Shown one piece after another: positions 1 to 5,774 of a stretch of DNA of 5,819 nt. Each line of letters begins with the position of its first letter. The first letter of the stretch is position 1. Both the position numbers and the translations under genes were made by a program. The notes beneath the pieces were generated by a model. It ran no database searches and was not told the DNA's origin. It saw only the letters and a list, made by a program, of their open reading frames with translations. Source of the DNA: JBMNNS01 sp050942625 (GTDB lineage: Bacteria > Bacillota > Dethiobacteria > DTU022 > UBA8154); assembly GCA_050942625.1 (NCBI GenBank), contig JBMNNS010000098.1, positions 1-5,819 of the forward strand. Reading direction: 5' to 3'.

Positions 1-213
1 GCAGGCGGGGCAGATCACGTTTTTGTTAAAAATCCTCTACAATTAAATGCCGGGGGAGAGAAGGATAGCAATGAGCAGTATCCTTTCAATGATGCCCTGT
101 TTCTGGAAAAGATCTGCAATGAATTACTTAAGATGCAGGTTGAGCTGTCCAGAAATGTTAACCGGCGTTTGGCTTATGAAGTGTTGTTTTTGAAGATGAG
201 AGGAGTTGTTTGA
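1..213 (+). CDS. holB: DNA polymerase III delta' subunit, C-terminal fragment (5' end outside window)
   Basis: Frame 1 is open from the first base to the TGA at 211-213 and gives 70 residues. The last 20 or so residues (NVNRRLAYEVLFLKMRGVV) match the typical ending of clostridial and bacillar delta' subunits, where an Asn-x-Asn-x-Arg-Leu-Ala pattern precedes a helix of the collar domain. Delta' is part of the clamp loader that places the beta sliding clamp on DNA; its ATP-binding-like N-terminal region is not in the window. The following gene starts 2 nt after the stop (or overlaps by 4 nt if its TTG is used), so the two are co-transcribed. In Bacillus holB also directly precedes yaaT, which supports the call. 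The identification rests on a short C-terminal segment plus gene context. Confidence 0.8.
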   Translation, partial: AGGADHVFVKNPLQLNAGGEKDSNEQYPFNDALFLEKICNELLKMQVELSRNVNRRLAYEVLFLKMRGVV

Positions 214-215
214 AG

Positions 216-1046
216 ATGCCAACTGTAGTAGGAGTCCGTTTTCGTAAAGCGGGAAAAATATACTATTTCGATCCTGGTGATTTAGAACTAAACCCAGGTC
301 AGAATATAATTGTTGAAACCAGCCGTGGGCTAGAGTTTGGTGAGGTAATCCAGGGAAACAAAGAGATTTCCACATTAGAAACAGTATCCCCATTAAAACC
401 GGTTAAAAGGGTAGCCGTAGCTGAAGATTACAAGCAGCTTGCTAATAACAGGCAAAAGGAAATAGAGGCTATGAAAATTTGCCGGGAAAAAATAGAAAAA
501 CACCAGCTAGATATGAAATTGATAGCTGTAGAATATACTTTTGACCATAATAAAATTATTTTTTATTTTACAGCTGACGGTAGGGTGGATTTTCGTGAAC
601 TGGTGAGAGACTTAGCCTCTGTTTTCCGAACCCGCATTGAATTACGTCAGATCGGTGTCAGGGATGAGGCCAAGATCCTTGGGGGCATTGGGGCTTGTGG
701 TAGGAATCTTTGCTGTGCCACTTTTCTAGGTGATTTTGAACCTGTTTCTATTCGGATGGCTAAAGAACAGCATCTTTCCTTGAATCCTACCAAAATTTCA
801 GGTATCTGTGGACGCTTGATGTGCTGCTTGCGTTACGAAGTGGAACATTATGAAAATGCCAAGGAGGACTTCCCTCCGATTGGGGAAAGGGTTATTACCC
901 CCAACGGCAATGGCAAGGTGGTGGGCCAAAATATTTTGAAAAAAACTGTTTTGGTCCAATTGCAGGAAACGTCAATGGTAAAGGAGTTTCCAATTGAAGA
1001 GGTGGGTTATGAAAATAATGAAGAAACAGCTAAAGAGGAGCAGTAG
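216..1046 (+). CDS. ricT: RicT (YaaT), PSP1-domain iron-sulfur protein of the RicAFT complex
   Basis: The product is 276 residues, the usual length for the family (B. subtilis YaaT is about 275). Its centre holds the PSP1 signature: two cysteine clusters, CGRNLCC at residues 161-167 (C161, C166, C167) and CGRLMCC at 198-204 (C198, C203, C204), followed by LRYE. In B. subtilis RicT forms a complex with RicA (YmcA) and RicF (YlbF), carries [4Fe-4S] clusters, works with RNase Y in maturation of some operon mRNAs, and affects sporulation, competence and biofilm formation. The cysteines needed for cluster binding are present; ricA and ricF are not in the window. The ATG at 216 is preferred: AGGAG at 201-205 lies 10 nt upstream. 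A TTG at 210 in the same frame is only 4 nt from it and would add Met-Lys. The gene follows holB at 2 nt and precedes rsmI at 2 nt, as part of one operon. The charged C-terminal tail (about 15 residues, Glu-rich) is probably disordered. Confidence 0.93.
   Translation: MPTVVGVRFRKAGKIYYFDPGDLELNPGQNIIVETSRGLEFGEVIQGNKEISTLETVSPLKPVKRVAVAEDYKQLANNRQKEIEAMKICREKIEKHQLDMKLIAVEYTFDHNKIIFYFTADGRVDFRELVRDLASVFRTRIELRQIGVRDEAKILGGIGACGRNLCCATFLGDFEPVSIRMAKEQHLSLNPTKISGICGRLMCCLRYEVEHYENAKEDFPPIGERVITPNGNGKVVGQNILKKTVLVQLQETSMVKEFPIEEVGYENNEETAKEEQ
1035..1040 (+). promoter_or_regulatory. Ribosome binding site of rsmI, fixes a TTG start
   Basis: GAGGAG lies inside the last codons of ricT and ends 8 nt before the TTG at 1049. 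No in-frame ATG or GTG lies near, so this site decides the unusual start codon and suggests translational coupling to ricT. Confidence 0.7.
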
Positions 1047-1048
1047 TC

Positions 1049-1978
1049 TTGTGTGAAGGGCTGGACTTTAGCCATAAGTGGCAAAAGGGTATTCTCTATG
1101 TTTGTGCAACCCCTATAGGTAACTTAAGAGACATTACATTGCGGACTTTGGACTGTTTAAAAGCGGCAGACTTTATTGCGGTAGAAAATATTGCTCGTTC
1201 CAAAAAGCTTTTAAACCATTATGGGATTAAAACCCCACTTATTACTTACCGGGAAGCAAACAGGGAGAAAAGGGGCCAGGAAATTGTGGAACGCATCAAA
1301 AACGGGGCAGTAGGAGTTTTAATAACTGATTCCGGTTTGCCTGCCATATCAGATCCCGGTTCACATTTGTTACAACTCATGATTAAGGAAAATATGGATT
1401 TTACAGTAGTCCCAGGCCCTTCTGCAGCACTTACTGCGCTGATAAGGGCAGGCTATCCTGCTGCCAAGTTCGTTTTTTGGGGTTTTTTAAGCCGAAAAGA
1501 AACCATACGCTTTCGAGAACTACATTCCCTTCGCAAAGAAGAAAAGGCAGTTATTATTTATGAAGCCCCACACCGACTGCTGAAAACCCTGGAAAATATG
1601 GCAGCAGTTTTAGGTGAAAGGGAAATAACGGTCTGCCGGGAGCTAACTAAAAAGTTTGAGGAGCTCAAAAGAGGTACCGCAGGTACCCTTTTGCAGTATT
1701 TTGATAAGAAAAAGCCAAAAGGAGAAATAACGATTGTCCTTGCTCCCCTGAATGCTCAGGCCGGGCATGTTGATAAAAGGACAGACACGCTGATGACTCC
1801 CGAGCTTTTTAAAGAAATAAGGAAAAAGCTTCTGGAAGAAATCAAAAAAGGTAGCCCCCCTGCTGAGGCTGTTAAAAAAGTAGCCAGGACTTGCTTACTA
1901 CCCAAAAATAAGATATATGCTATTATGATCCAATTAAAAAATGAAATGAATTCGGGGTTTAACCCAGGGCATGATTGA
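1049..1978 (+). CDS. rsmI: RsmI, 16S rRNA (cytidine-1402-2'-O)-methyltransferase, divergent
   Basis: The product is 309 residues (family usually about 270-290). It belongs to the tetrapyrrole-methylase fold group; RsmI uses S-adenosylmethionine to methylate the 2'-OH of C1402 in the ribosomal decoding centre. Visible family motifs are ATPIGNLRDITLR (residues 20-32), the DSGLPAISDPG loop (94-104), PGPSAALTAL, GFLSRKETIR, YEAPHR, RELTKKFEE and the KGEITIVL strand. Residues from about 245 onward look like the C-terminal helix-turn-helix extension found in many RsmI proteins. Several positions differ from the family: the usual AEDTR is VENIA (45-49), the usual HEHN is REAN (68-71), and DAGTP is DSGLP (94-98). 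It is still far more like RsmI than like cobalamin-pathway methylases, and its place between ricT and abrB is the place of B. subtilis rsmI (yabC). Full activity on C1402 is inferred, not shown. Translation starts at a TTG 2 nt after ricT. Confidence 0.87.
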   Translation: MCEGLDFSHKWQKGILYVCATPIGNLRDITLRTLDCLKAADFIAVENIARSKKLLNHYGIKTPLITYREANREKRGQEIVERIKNGAVGVLITDSGLPAISDPGSHLLQLMIKENMDFTVVPGPSAALTALIRAGYPAAKFVFWGFLSRKETIRFRELHSLRKEEKAVIIYEAPHRLLKTLENMAAVLGEREITVCRELTKKFEELKRGTAGTLLQYFDKKKPKGEITIVLAPLNAQAGHVDKRTDTLMTPELFKEIRKKLLEEIKKGSPPAEAVKKVARTCLLPKNKIYAIMIQLKNEMNSGFNPGHD

Positions 1979-1997
1979 AATATCCAAATTACTATAT

Positions 1998-2061
1998 CCA
2001 GAGGCAGCAACTAGTGCTTAGGATGACCCCCTTGCTTTACTCCCTAGTTGCTGCCTGCTGG
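1998..2061. terminator. Large inverted repeat between convergent rsmI and abrB, probable bidirectional terminator
   Basis: AGGCAGCAACTAG (2002-2014) and CTAGTTGCTGCCT (2044-2056) are perfect 13-bp complements around a 29-nt loop. With one bulged G (2057) the stem extends by CCAG (1998-2001) pairing with CTGG (2058-2061), giving 17 bp. It lies 19 nt after the rsmI stop and 20 nt after the abrB stop, where both transcripts should end. The tails are only moderately T-rich (TTTATTA on the plus strand, AT-rich on the minus strand) and the loop is long, so it is not a textbook intrinsic terminator. It may end both transcripts or stabilise their 3' ends. Confidence 0.5.
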
Positions 2062-2081
2062 TTTATTAGCCTACCCTCTAT

Positions 2082-2327
2082 TTAATTTTTATCCGCCATC
2101 TTTTCAACACATTCTGAGCAAATTATTTTCCCACTAAAATGTTTAACACCATCGGCGTTACCGCAAAAAATACAAGCGGGTTCATATTTTTTAAGGACTA
2201 TTTTTTCTCCATCCACATAAATCTCAAGGGCGTCTTTAACGCTTATTCCAAGGGTGCGCCTGAGCTCAATAGGAATAACAACCCTCCCTAGCTCGTCCAC
2301 TTTTCGTACTATCCCGGTAGATTTCAA
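2082..2327 (-). CDS. abrB: AbrB-family transition-state regulator with C-terminal CxxC/CxxC motif
   Basis: The product is 81 residues. Residues 1-48 form the swapped-hairpin SpoVT/AbrB DNA-binding domain and are close to B. subtilis AbrB (KSTGIVRKVDELGRVVIPIE, then LRRTLGI and DALEIYVDGEKIVLKKY), with the basic residues R8, K9, R15, R23 and R24 expected to contact DNA. AbrB proteins are DNA-binding regulators that hold down stationary-phase, sporulation and biofilm genes during growth. The tail differs from Bacillus AbrB: C52-x2-C55 and C70-x2-C73 could bind one zinc ion, a layout I know from clostridial relatives. Translation starts at TTG (2325-2327), fixed by GGAGG at 2336-2340 with 8 nt spacing; no ATG is available in frame nearby. 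The gene is divergent from metG and convergent with rsmI, with its own promoter, so it is a single-gene transcript. Self-repression, as in Bacillus, is plausible but not visible. The target genes are unknown. Confidence 0.93.
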   Translation of the reverse strand: MKSTGIVRKVDELGRVVIPIELRRTLGISVKDALEIYVDGEKIVLKKYEPACIFCGNADGVKHFSGKIICSECVEKMADKN

Positions 2328-2335
2328 CTATGTTT

Positions 2336-2340
2336 CCTCC
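2336..2340 (-). promoter_or_regulatory. Ribosome binding site of abrB, fixes a TTG start
   Basis: On the minus strand GGAGG (within AAAGGAGGAAA) precedes TTG at 2327-2325 by 8 nt. It is the only strong site in the region and supports the TTG start. Confidence 0.8.
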
Positions 2341-2374
2341 TTTAATACATTATTCGACATTTATAGTCAAAAAG

Positions 2375-2403
2375 ATTATACCAGTAATTGCCATAAAATG
2401 CAA
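2375..2403 (-). promoter_or_regulatory. Sigma-A promoter of abrB
   Basis: Read on the minus strand, the -35 is TTGCAT (2403-2398) and the -10 is TATAAT (2380-2375), with a 17-nt spacer and an upstream TGG that makes an extended -10. Transcription should start near 2368, giving a leader of about 40 nt before the abrB start. The flanks are AT-rich, as expected for a region that AbrB itself might bind; that autoregulation is an inference. Confidence 0.85.
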
Positions 2404-2586
2404 TACTTTTTTATAAAAATAGTAAGAATTTCTTTTAAAGTGCATTGTAGCATTATTTTGGGAGTCCCCGGCAATAGTTTTATAGGCGCATCCAAAACCT
2501 GGAAAGCAGATTATGAATATTTTGGTAATTACAATATTTTATATAATTGACAAAGTATCTTAAAAAATGCAAAAAGATGCCTTTGC

Positions 2587-2615
2587 TTGCTGGTTAAGCC
2601 TACTTTTGCTATAAT
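2587..2615 (+). promoter_or_regulatory. Sigma-A promoter of the metG-tatD operon
   Basis: TTGCTG at 2587-2592, a 17-nt spacer and TATAAT at 2610-2615, with TGC just before the -10 (extended -10). Transcription should begin near 2622 and leave a leader of about 130 nt before the metG start. This is the best-scoring hexamer pair by eye on the plus strand upstream of metG. Confidence 0.82.
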
Positions 2616-2736
2616 ACAGTTTAATTAGTAGGAAGCCGGAAGTTATCCAGAAATAGCCTGTAAGGAAATAAAACCACAAATATGCATTTAATTCTGGCTA
2701 TTGGATTCTAAAGGCCTGGGCGTAAATAACTACCTA

Positions 2737-2745
2737 AGGAGGAGG
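2737..2745 (+). promoter_or_regulatory. Ribosome binding site of metG, fixes the TTG start at 2755
   Basis: AGGAGGAGG offers two overlapping matches to the 16S anti-Shine-Dalgarno; the second, GGAGG at 2741-2745, ends 9 nt before TTG 2755. An in-frame TTG further upstream at 2701 has no such site, so the shorter protein is chosen. Confidence 0.85.
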
Positions 2746-2754
2746 CCCTGGAAC

Positions 2755-4785
2755 TTGTCAAAAAAAACGTTTTATATTACCACACCAATTTATTACCCCA
2801 GCGATAAGCTGCATATTGGACATTCGTACACGACTGTTGCTGCTGATGCTCTCGCCAGGTTTAAAAGATTAACAGGTTTTGATGTAAGGTTTTTAACCGG
2901 GACAGATGAGCACGGGCAGAAAATACAGCGCAGTGCAGAAAAGGCCGGCAGAACTCCCCAGGAATTTGTAGACGAGGTGGTGGCCTGGATCAAAGAGCTC
3001 TGGTCGGAACTGGATATTTCTTATGATGATTTTATAAGGACTACTGAGGAACGGCATAAAAAAGTTGTTCAAAGAATGTTTAATAAGTTATACGAACAGG
3101 GGGATATTTATCGCGGGCATTATGAGGGATGGTATTGTACACCCTGCGAATCCTTCTGGACAGCCAGACAGGTTAAGGAAGGCAATTGTCCCGATTGCGG
3201 CAGGGCCGTAGAGATGGTAGCCGAAGAAGGCTATTTTTTTCGCATGTCTAAATATGCTGATCGGATGCTGGAGCATATTTTGCAAAACCCGGATTTCATT
3301 CAGCCTCCTTCGCGGAAAAATGAAATGATCAATAATTTTTTACGTCCGGGGCTGGAGGATCTTTGCGTCTCCCGGACTACTTTTGACTGGGGGATTCCGG
3401 TACCTTTTGCTAAAGGGCATGTGATCTATGTTTGGTTGGATGCTCTAAGCAATTATATAACTGCCCTCGGTTATACGGAAGATGAAACCCTTTTTAAAAG
3501 ATACTGGCCGGCTGACATACATCTTATGGCTAAAGAGATTGTTCGTTTTCATTCTATCTACTGGCCTATATTTTTAATGGCCCTTGGACTGCCACTTCCT
3601 AAAAAAATATTTGGCCATGGCTGGCTGCTTTTGCAGGAAGGCAAAATGTCCAAGTCAAAGGGGAACGTAGTTGATCCCAAGTTACTAATACGTCGCTATG
3701 GATCCGATAGCGTCCGTTATTATCTTCTCAGGGAGATACCTTTTGGTGCAGATGGGGTTTTTAACAATGAATCCATGCTGCAAAGGATTAATTTTGATCT
3801 GGCCAATGATTTAGGAAACTTGCTTAGTCGCACGATTACTATGGTAGAGCGTTTTTTCTCCGGGATAATTCCCTTCCCGGAAAAAACATCCCTGGAGCAT
3901 GAAACAGACCGGGAGTTACGGGAATTGGCTTTGGCGACCCCGGCCCGCATTATGAAGCTCATGGATAATTTACAACTGAGCAATGCTCTGGAAGAACTCT
4001 GGGTCCTGATTAGACGCGCTAATAAATATATTGATGAAAATGCCCCCTGGTTACTGGCTAAGGAGGAAGATAAAAAACCGCGGTTGGGAACCGTACTGTA
4101 CAACCTTTGTGAAGTTTTGCGTTTTATTGCAGTTTTGCTTTTGCCGTATATGCCAAAAACACCGGGAAGGATCTGGGCTCAGCTTGGGATGGAGGAAATG
4201 ACGGAATTGCAAAACTGGGAAAGTCTGAAACAATGGGGCCTCTTGAGAGGGGGAATAAGGGCTCGTCGCACAGAGGATCTTTTTCCCAGGCTTGATATCA
4301 AAAAGGAATTAAAGGAACTTTTAAAAGGGGAAGATGAAGTAGACAACAGTAAAGAAAAAGTGGTGTTGAACCATTCCCAGGAAACAGATACTAATAAAGG
4401 AGGCAGGCCCCAAAACATGCTCAATGAACAGAAAACAGATCTTTCACAGGCCAAAGAAGGGCTTATTTCCATTGACGAATTTGCACGGCTGGATTTAAGG
4501 GTAGGGGAAATTGTATCTGCAGAGCCGGTTCCCAAGGCAGACAGGTTGCTAAAGCTGATCGTAAGCCTTGGGAAGGAGCAGCGGCAGGTGGTAGCCGGGC
4601 TTGCCGCTCACTATACTGCCAGTGACCTATGCGGCAAAAAGGTACTTTTTGTTTCCAACCTCAAACCGGCAAAAATTCGCGGCATACGTTCTGAAGGCAT
4701 GGTTCTGGCAGCCTCAACCCCCGAAGGGAAGGTTGTTTTAACTACTGTTGAACAGGATGTACCAGCAGGGAGCAAGATATCATGA
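2755..4785 (+). CDS. metG: Methionyl-tRNA synthetase with C-terminal tRNA-binding domain
   Basis: The product is 676 residues (B. subtilis MetS is about 664). It attaches methionine to elongator and initiator tRNA-Met in the cytoplasm. The class I Rossmann core carries HIGH at residues 20-23 and KMSKS at 297-301. Between them is a four-cysteine zinc knuckle, C128-x2-C131 and C145-x2-C148, and the conserved segment VIYVWLDALSNYITALGY of the methionine/ATP region. The alpha-helical anticodon-binding domain fills roughly 350-510. A hydrophilic, Lys/Glu/Gln-rich linker (about 515-570) leads to an EMAPII/Trbp111-like OB-fold tRNA-binding domain (571-676) with IDEFARLDLRVGEIV and the NLKPAKIRGIRSEGM segment, which in relatives also mediates dimer formation. 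Translation starts at TTG 2755, giving MSKKTFYITTPIYY. The gene has its own promoter and overlaps tatD by ATGA. The linker contains an internal Shine-Dalgarno and in-frame ATG, described as a separate entry. No T-box or S-box precedes it. Confidence 0.97.
   Translation: MSKKTFYITTPIYYPSDKLHIGHSYTTVAADALARFKRLTGFDVRFLTGTDEHGQKIQRSAEKAGRTPQEFVDEVVAWIKELWSELDISYDDFIRTTEERHKKVVQRMFNKLYEQGDIYRGHYEGWYCTPCESFWTARQVKEGNCPDCGRAVEMVAEEGYFFRMSKYADRMLEHILQNPDFIQPPSRKNEMINNFLRPGLEDLCVSRTTFDWGIPVPFAKGHVIYVWLDALSNYITALGYTEDETLFKRYWPADIHLMAKEIVRFHSIYWPIFLMALGLPLPKKIFGHGWLLLQEGKMSKSKGNVVDPKLLIRRYGSDSVRYYLLREIPFGADGVFNNESMLQRINFDLANDLGNLLSRTITMVERFFSGIIPFPEKTSLEHETDRELRELALATPARIMKLMDNLQLSNALEELWVLIRRANKYIDENAPWLLAKEEDKKPRLGTVLYNLCEVLRFIAVLLLPYMPKTPGRIWAQLGMEEMTELQNWESLKQWGLLRGGIRARRTEDLFPRLDIKKELKELLKGEDEVDNSKEKVVLNHSQETDTNKGGRPQNMLNEQKTDLSQAKEGLISIDEFARLDLRVGEIVSAEPVPKADRLLKLIVSLGKEQRQVVAGLAAHYTASDLCGKKVLFVSNLKPAKIRGIRSEGMVLAASTPEGKVVLTTVEQDVPAGSKIS
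4396..4419 (+). promoter_or_regulatory. Possible internal translation start for the free tRNA-binding domain of MetG
   Basis: AAAGGAGG (4396-4403) is a near-perfect Shine-Dalgarno within the linker-coding part of metG, and the next ATG (4417-4419) is in the metG frame. Initiation there would yield a 122-residue protein ending at the metG stop, comprising part of the linker and the whole OB-fold domain, much like stand-alone Trbp111/CsaA proteins. The 13-nt spacing is longer than usual, and purine-rich linker codons can produce such motifs by chance (Lys-Gly-Gly is encoded here). Confidence 0.3.
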
Positions 4786-5573
4786 CGGAGAGAAAAAGAT
4801 ACCCTTACCTTGTAGATAGTCATGCTCACCTTGACTTTAAACAATTTGCTCCAGACCGGGAGCAGGTACTCCAAAGAGCCCTGGATGTTGGGGTCAAATT
4901 GATCATTAATATTGGCTTTGACCTGCAGTCTTCCCTGGAATCCATCAAGCTTGCAGAAAAGTACAGTTTTATCTATGCTGTTGTAGGTATACATCCCCAT
5001 GATGCTGCCCATGCTCCCGCCCATTACCTTCAGGAACTGGAAAACCTGGCCAGGCATCCCAAGGTTGTAGCGCTGGGCGAAATGGGGTTGGATTTCTTTA
5101 GGGATCGTTCCCCAAGGGCTACCCAAAAAAAAATATTTCGGGAGCAGCTCAGGCTGGCTCAAAAGATGAATTTGCCGGTAGTTATTCATGATCGCGATGC
5201 ACACGAGGAAGTCGTAAAAATCATGTTGGAGGAAGGACTGCCGAAACGGGCGGGCGTTATGCACTGTTTCTCCGGCGATTTAGGGTTGGCACGTCAAGTT
5301 TTGAAAATGGGTCTCTACATTTCCATAGCCGGCCCCGTTACTTATCCTAAAAATAACAGGCTCAGCCAGGTAGCAGCCTGGGTACCTAAAGAAAAGTTGC
5401 TGGTAGAAACCGATTCACCTTTTTTAACCCCGGCTCCTTTACGTGGCAAGCGCAATGAGCCTTGCAATGTAGCTTTCACAGTAGAAAAAGTGGCCGCGCT
5501 AAGAGGTGTGACTCCGGAAGAAATAGGGCGTATCTGCCTTGATAATACCAAAAAATTATTTTCTATTGGCTGA
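4782..5573 (+). CDS. tatD: TatD-family metal-dependent DNase
   Basis: The product is 263 residues, normal for the family. TatD proteins are cytoplasmic TIM-barrel hydrolases of the amidohydrolase superfamily; E. coli TatD is a magnesium-dependent 3'-5' exonuclease involved in DNA repair and degradation. All expected metal ligands are present: H14 and H16 in DSHAHLD, E100 in GEMGLDFF, H136 in VIHDRDA, H161 in MHCFSGD and D211 in ETDSPFL. The family's RGKRNEP segment follows D211. The ATG at 4782 overlaps the metG stop (ATGA) and has AGGGAG (4767-4772) 9 nt upstream, so translation is likely coupled to metG. The metG-tatD pair is widespread in Firmicutes (B. subtilis metS-yabD), where tatD is followed by rnmV and ksgA; those are not seen within the 246 nt left here. 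The exact physiological substrate is not shown by sequence, since some TatD relatives have other reported activities. Confidence 0.95.
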   Translation: MTERKRYPYLVDSHAHLDFKQFAPDREQVLQRALDVGVKLIINIGFDLQSSLESIKLAEKYSFIYAVVGIHPHDAAHAPAHYLQELENLARHPKVVALGEMGLDFFRDRSPRATQKKIFREQLRLAQKMNLPVVIHDRDAHEEVVKIMLEEGLPKRAGVMHCFSGDLGLARQVLKMGLYISIAGPVTYPKNNRLSQVAAWVPKEKLLVETDSPFLTPAPLRGKRNEPCNVAFTVEKVAALRGVTPEEIGRICLDNTKKLFSIG

Positions 5574-5657
5574 ACTAAACTCCTTGTGCTTTTTTAATTA
5601 AGACAAATTGATTTGTTCGCTGATGGAATGCAGACAAAATAGTACTAATATGGTGAC

Positions 5658-5774
5658 ATGGCTGAGCAATTACAAGCAACTAAGCACCCGTTTTTTAAAA
5701 CGGGTGCTTTAATTATTATCCTTGTATTGCTCTTGGTAGGGTTGGACAAGCTCCCCAAACCTGAAACACAATAA
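5658..5774 (+). CDS. Possible small single-span membrane peptide, unrecognised
   Basis: An ATG at 5658 opens a 38-codon frame ending at TAA 5772-5774. The N-terminal 15 residues are polar with K9, H10 and K14; residues 16-29 (GALIIILVLLLVGL) form a short very hydrophobic segment; the end is polar (DKLPKPETQ). That layout suits an N-in small membrane peptide. In-frame TAA at 5646-5648 rules out a longer N-terminus. Against it: there is no Shine-Dalgarno, and codons 9-17 coincide with the strong hairpin taken here as the tatD terminator. A TAATAT at 5646-5651 could serve as a -10 placing the transcript start at the ATG itself (leaderless), but no good -35 accompanies it. I recognise no family. 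It may be a chance open frame. Confidence 0.28.
   Translation: MAEQLQATKHPFFKTGALIIILVLLLVGLDKLPKPETQ
5682..5716 (+). terminator. Intrinsic terminator of the metG-tatD operon
   Basis: AAGCACCCG (5682-5690) pairs perfectly with CGGGTGCTT (5701-5709), and the T6/A4 between them can add up to four A-T pairs, leaving a very tight loop. The 3' side continues TTTAATTATT, a broken T-tract. It lies 108 nt after the tatD stop with no well-supported gene in between. The stem strength makes a terminator the best reading, although the T-tract is imperfect and a small ORF overlaps it. Confidence 0.7.

Larger units (their letters stand above)
2328..2754. other. Non-coding divergent control region between abrB and metG
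   Basis: These 427 nt hold the abrB promoter on the left, the metG promoter on the right and the metG leader. The middle part (about 2410-2580) is AT-rich; I see no convincing gene in it on either strand. An open frame runs through part of it on the plus strand but begins antisense to abrB, lacks a ribosome binding site and shows no family pattern. I find no T-box signature (no AGGGTGGNACCGCG) and no SAM riboswitch core. A GCAAA/TTTGC inverted repeat (2569-2573 and 2582-2586) abuts the metG -35 and is too short to call an operator. Confidence 0.6.

Noticed and set aside
124..393. Minus-strand open frame across holB and ricT
   Set aside because: It lies opposite two genes with clear motifs and has no start signals.
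2254..2550. 98-residue plus-strand open frame
   Set aside because: It begins antisense to abrB, runs across the abrB promoter, has no ribosome binding site, and its sequence shows no domain-like pattern.
2547..2575. TTGACA as the -35 of an extra metG promoter
   Set aside because: The perfect -35 hexamer is not followed by a -10-like hexamer at 16-18 nt; the TTGCTG/TATAAT pair further downstream is much better.
2569..2586. GCAAA/TTTGC inverted repeat next to the metG -35 as an operator
   Set aside because: Only 5 bp per arm in AT-rich DNA; expected by chance without conservation data.
2701..2754. Upstream in-frame TTG start for metG adding 18 residues
   Set aside because: It has no ribosome binding site, the added residues do not match the family N-terminus, and AGGAGGAGG sits 9 nt before the TTG at 2755, which gives the normal MSKKTFYITTPIYY beginning.
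2622..2754. T-box or SAM (S-box) riboswitch upstream of metG
   Set aside because: No AGGGTGGNACCGCG T-box sequence, no S-box core motifs and no terminator hairpin with a T-tract before the start codon.
4611..5264. 217-residue minus-strand open frame
   Set aside because: It is the antisense shadow of the metG 3' end and tatD, both of which have complete family motifs in the opposite strand; no ribosome binding site or family resemblance.
5574..5596. T6 run right after tatD as an intrinsic terminator
   Set aside because: No stable stem precedes the T-run; the GC-rich hairpin at 5682-5709 is a far better candidate.
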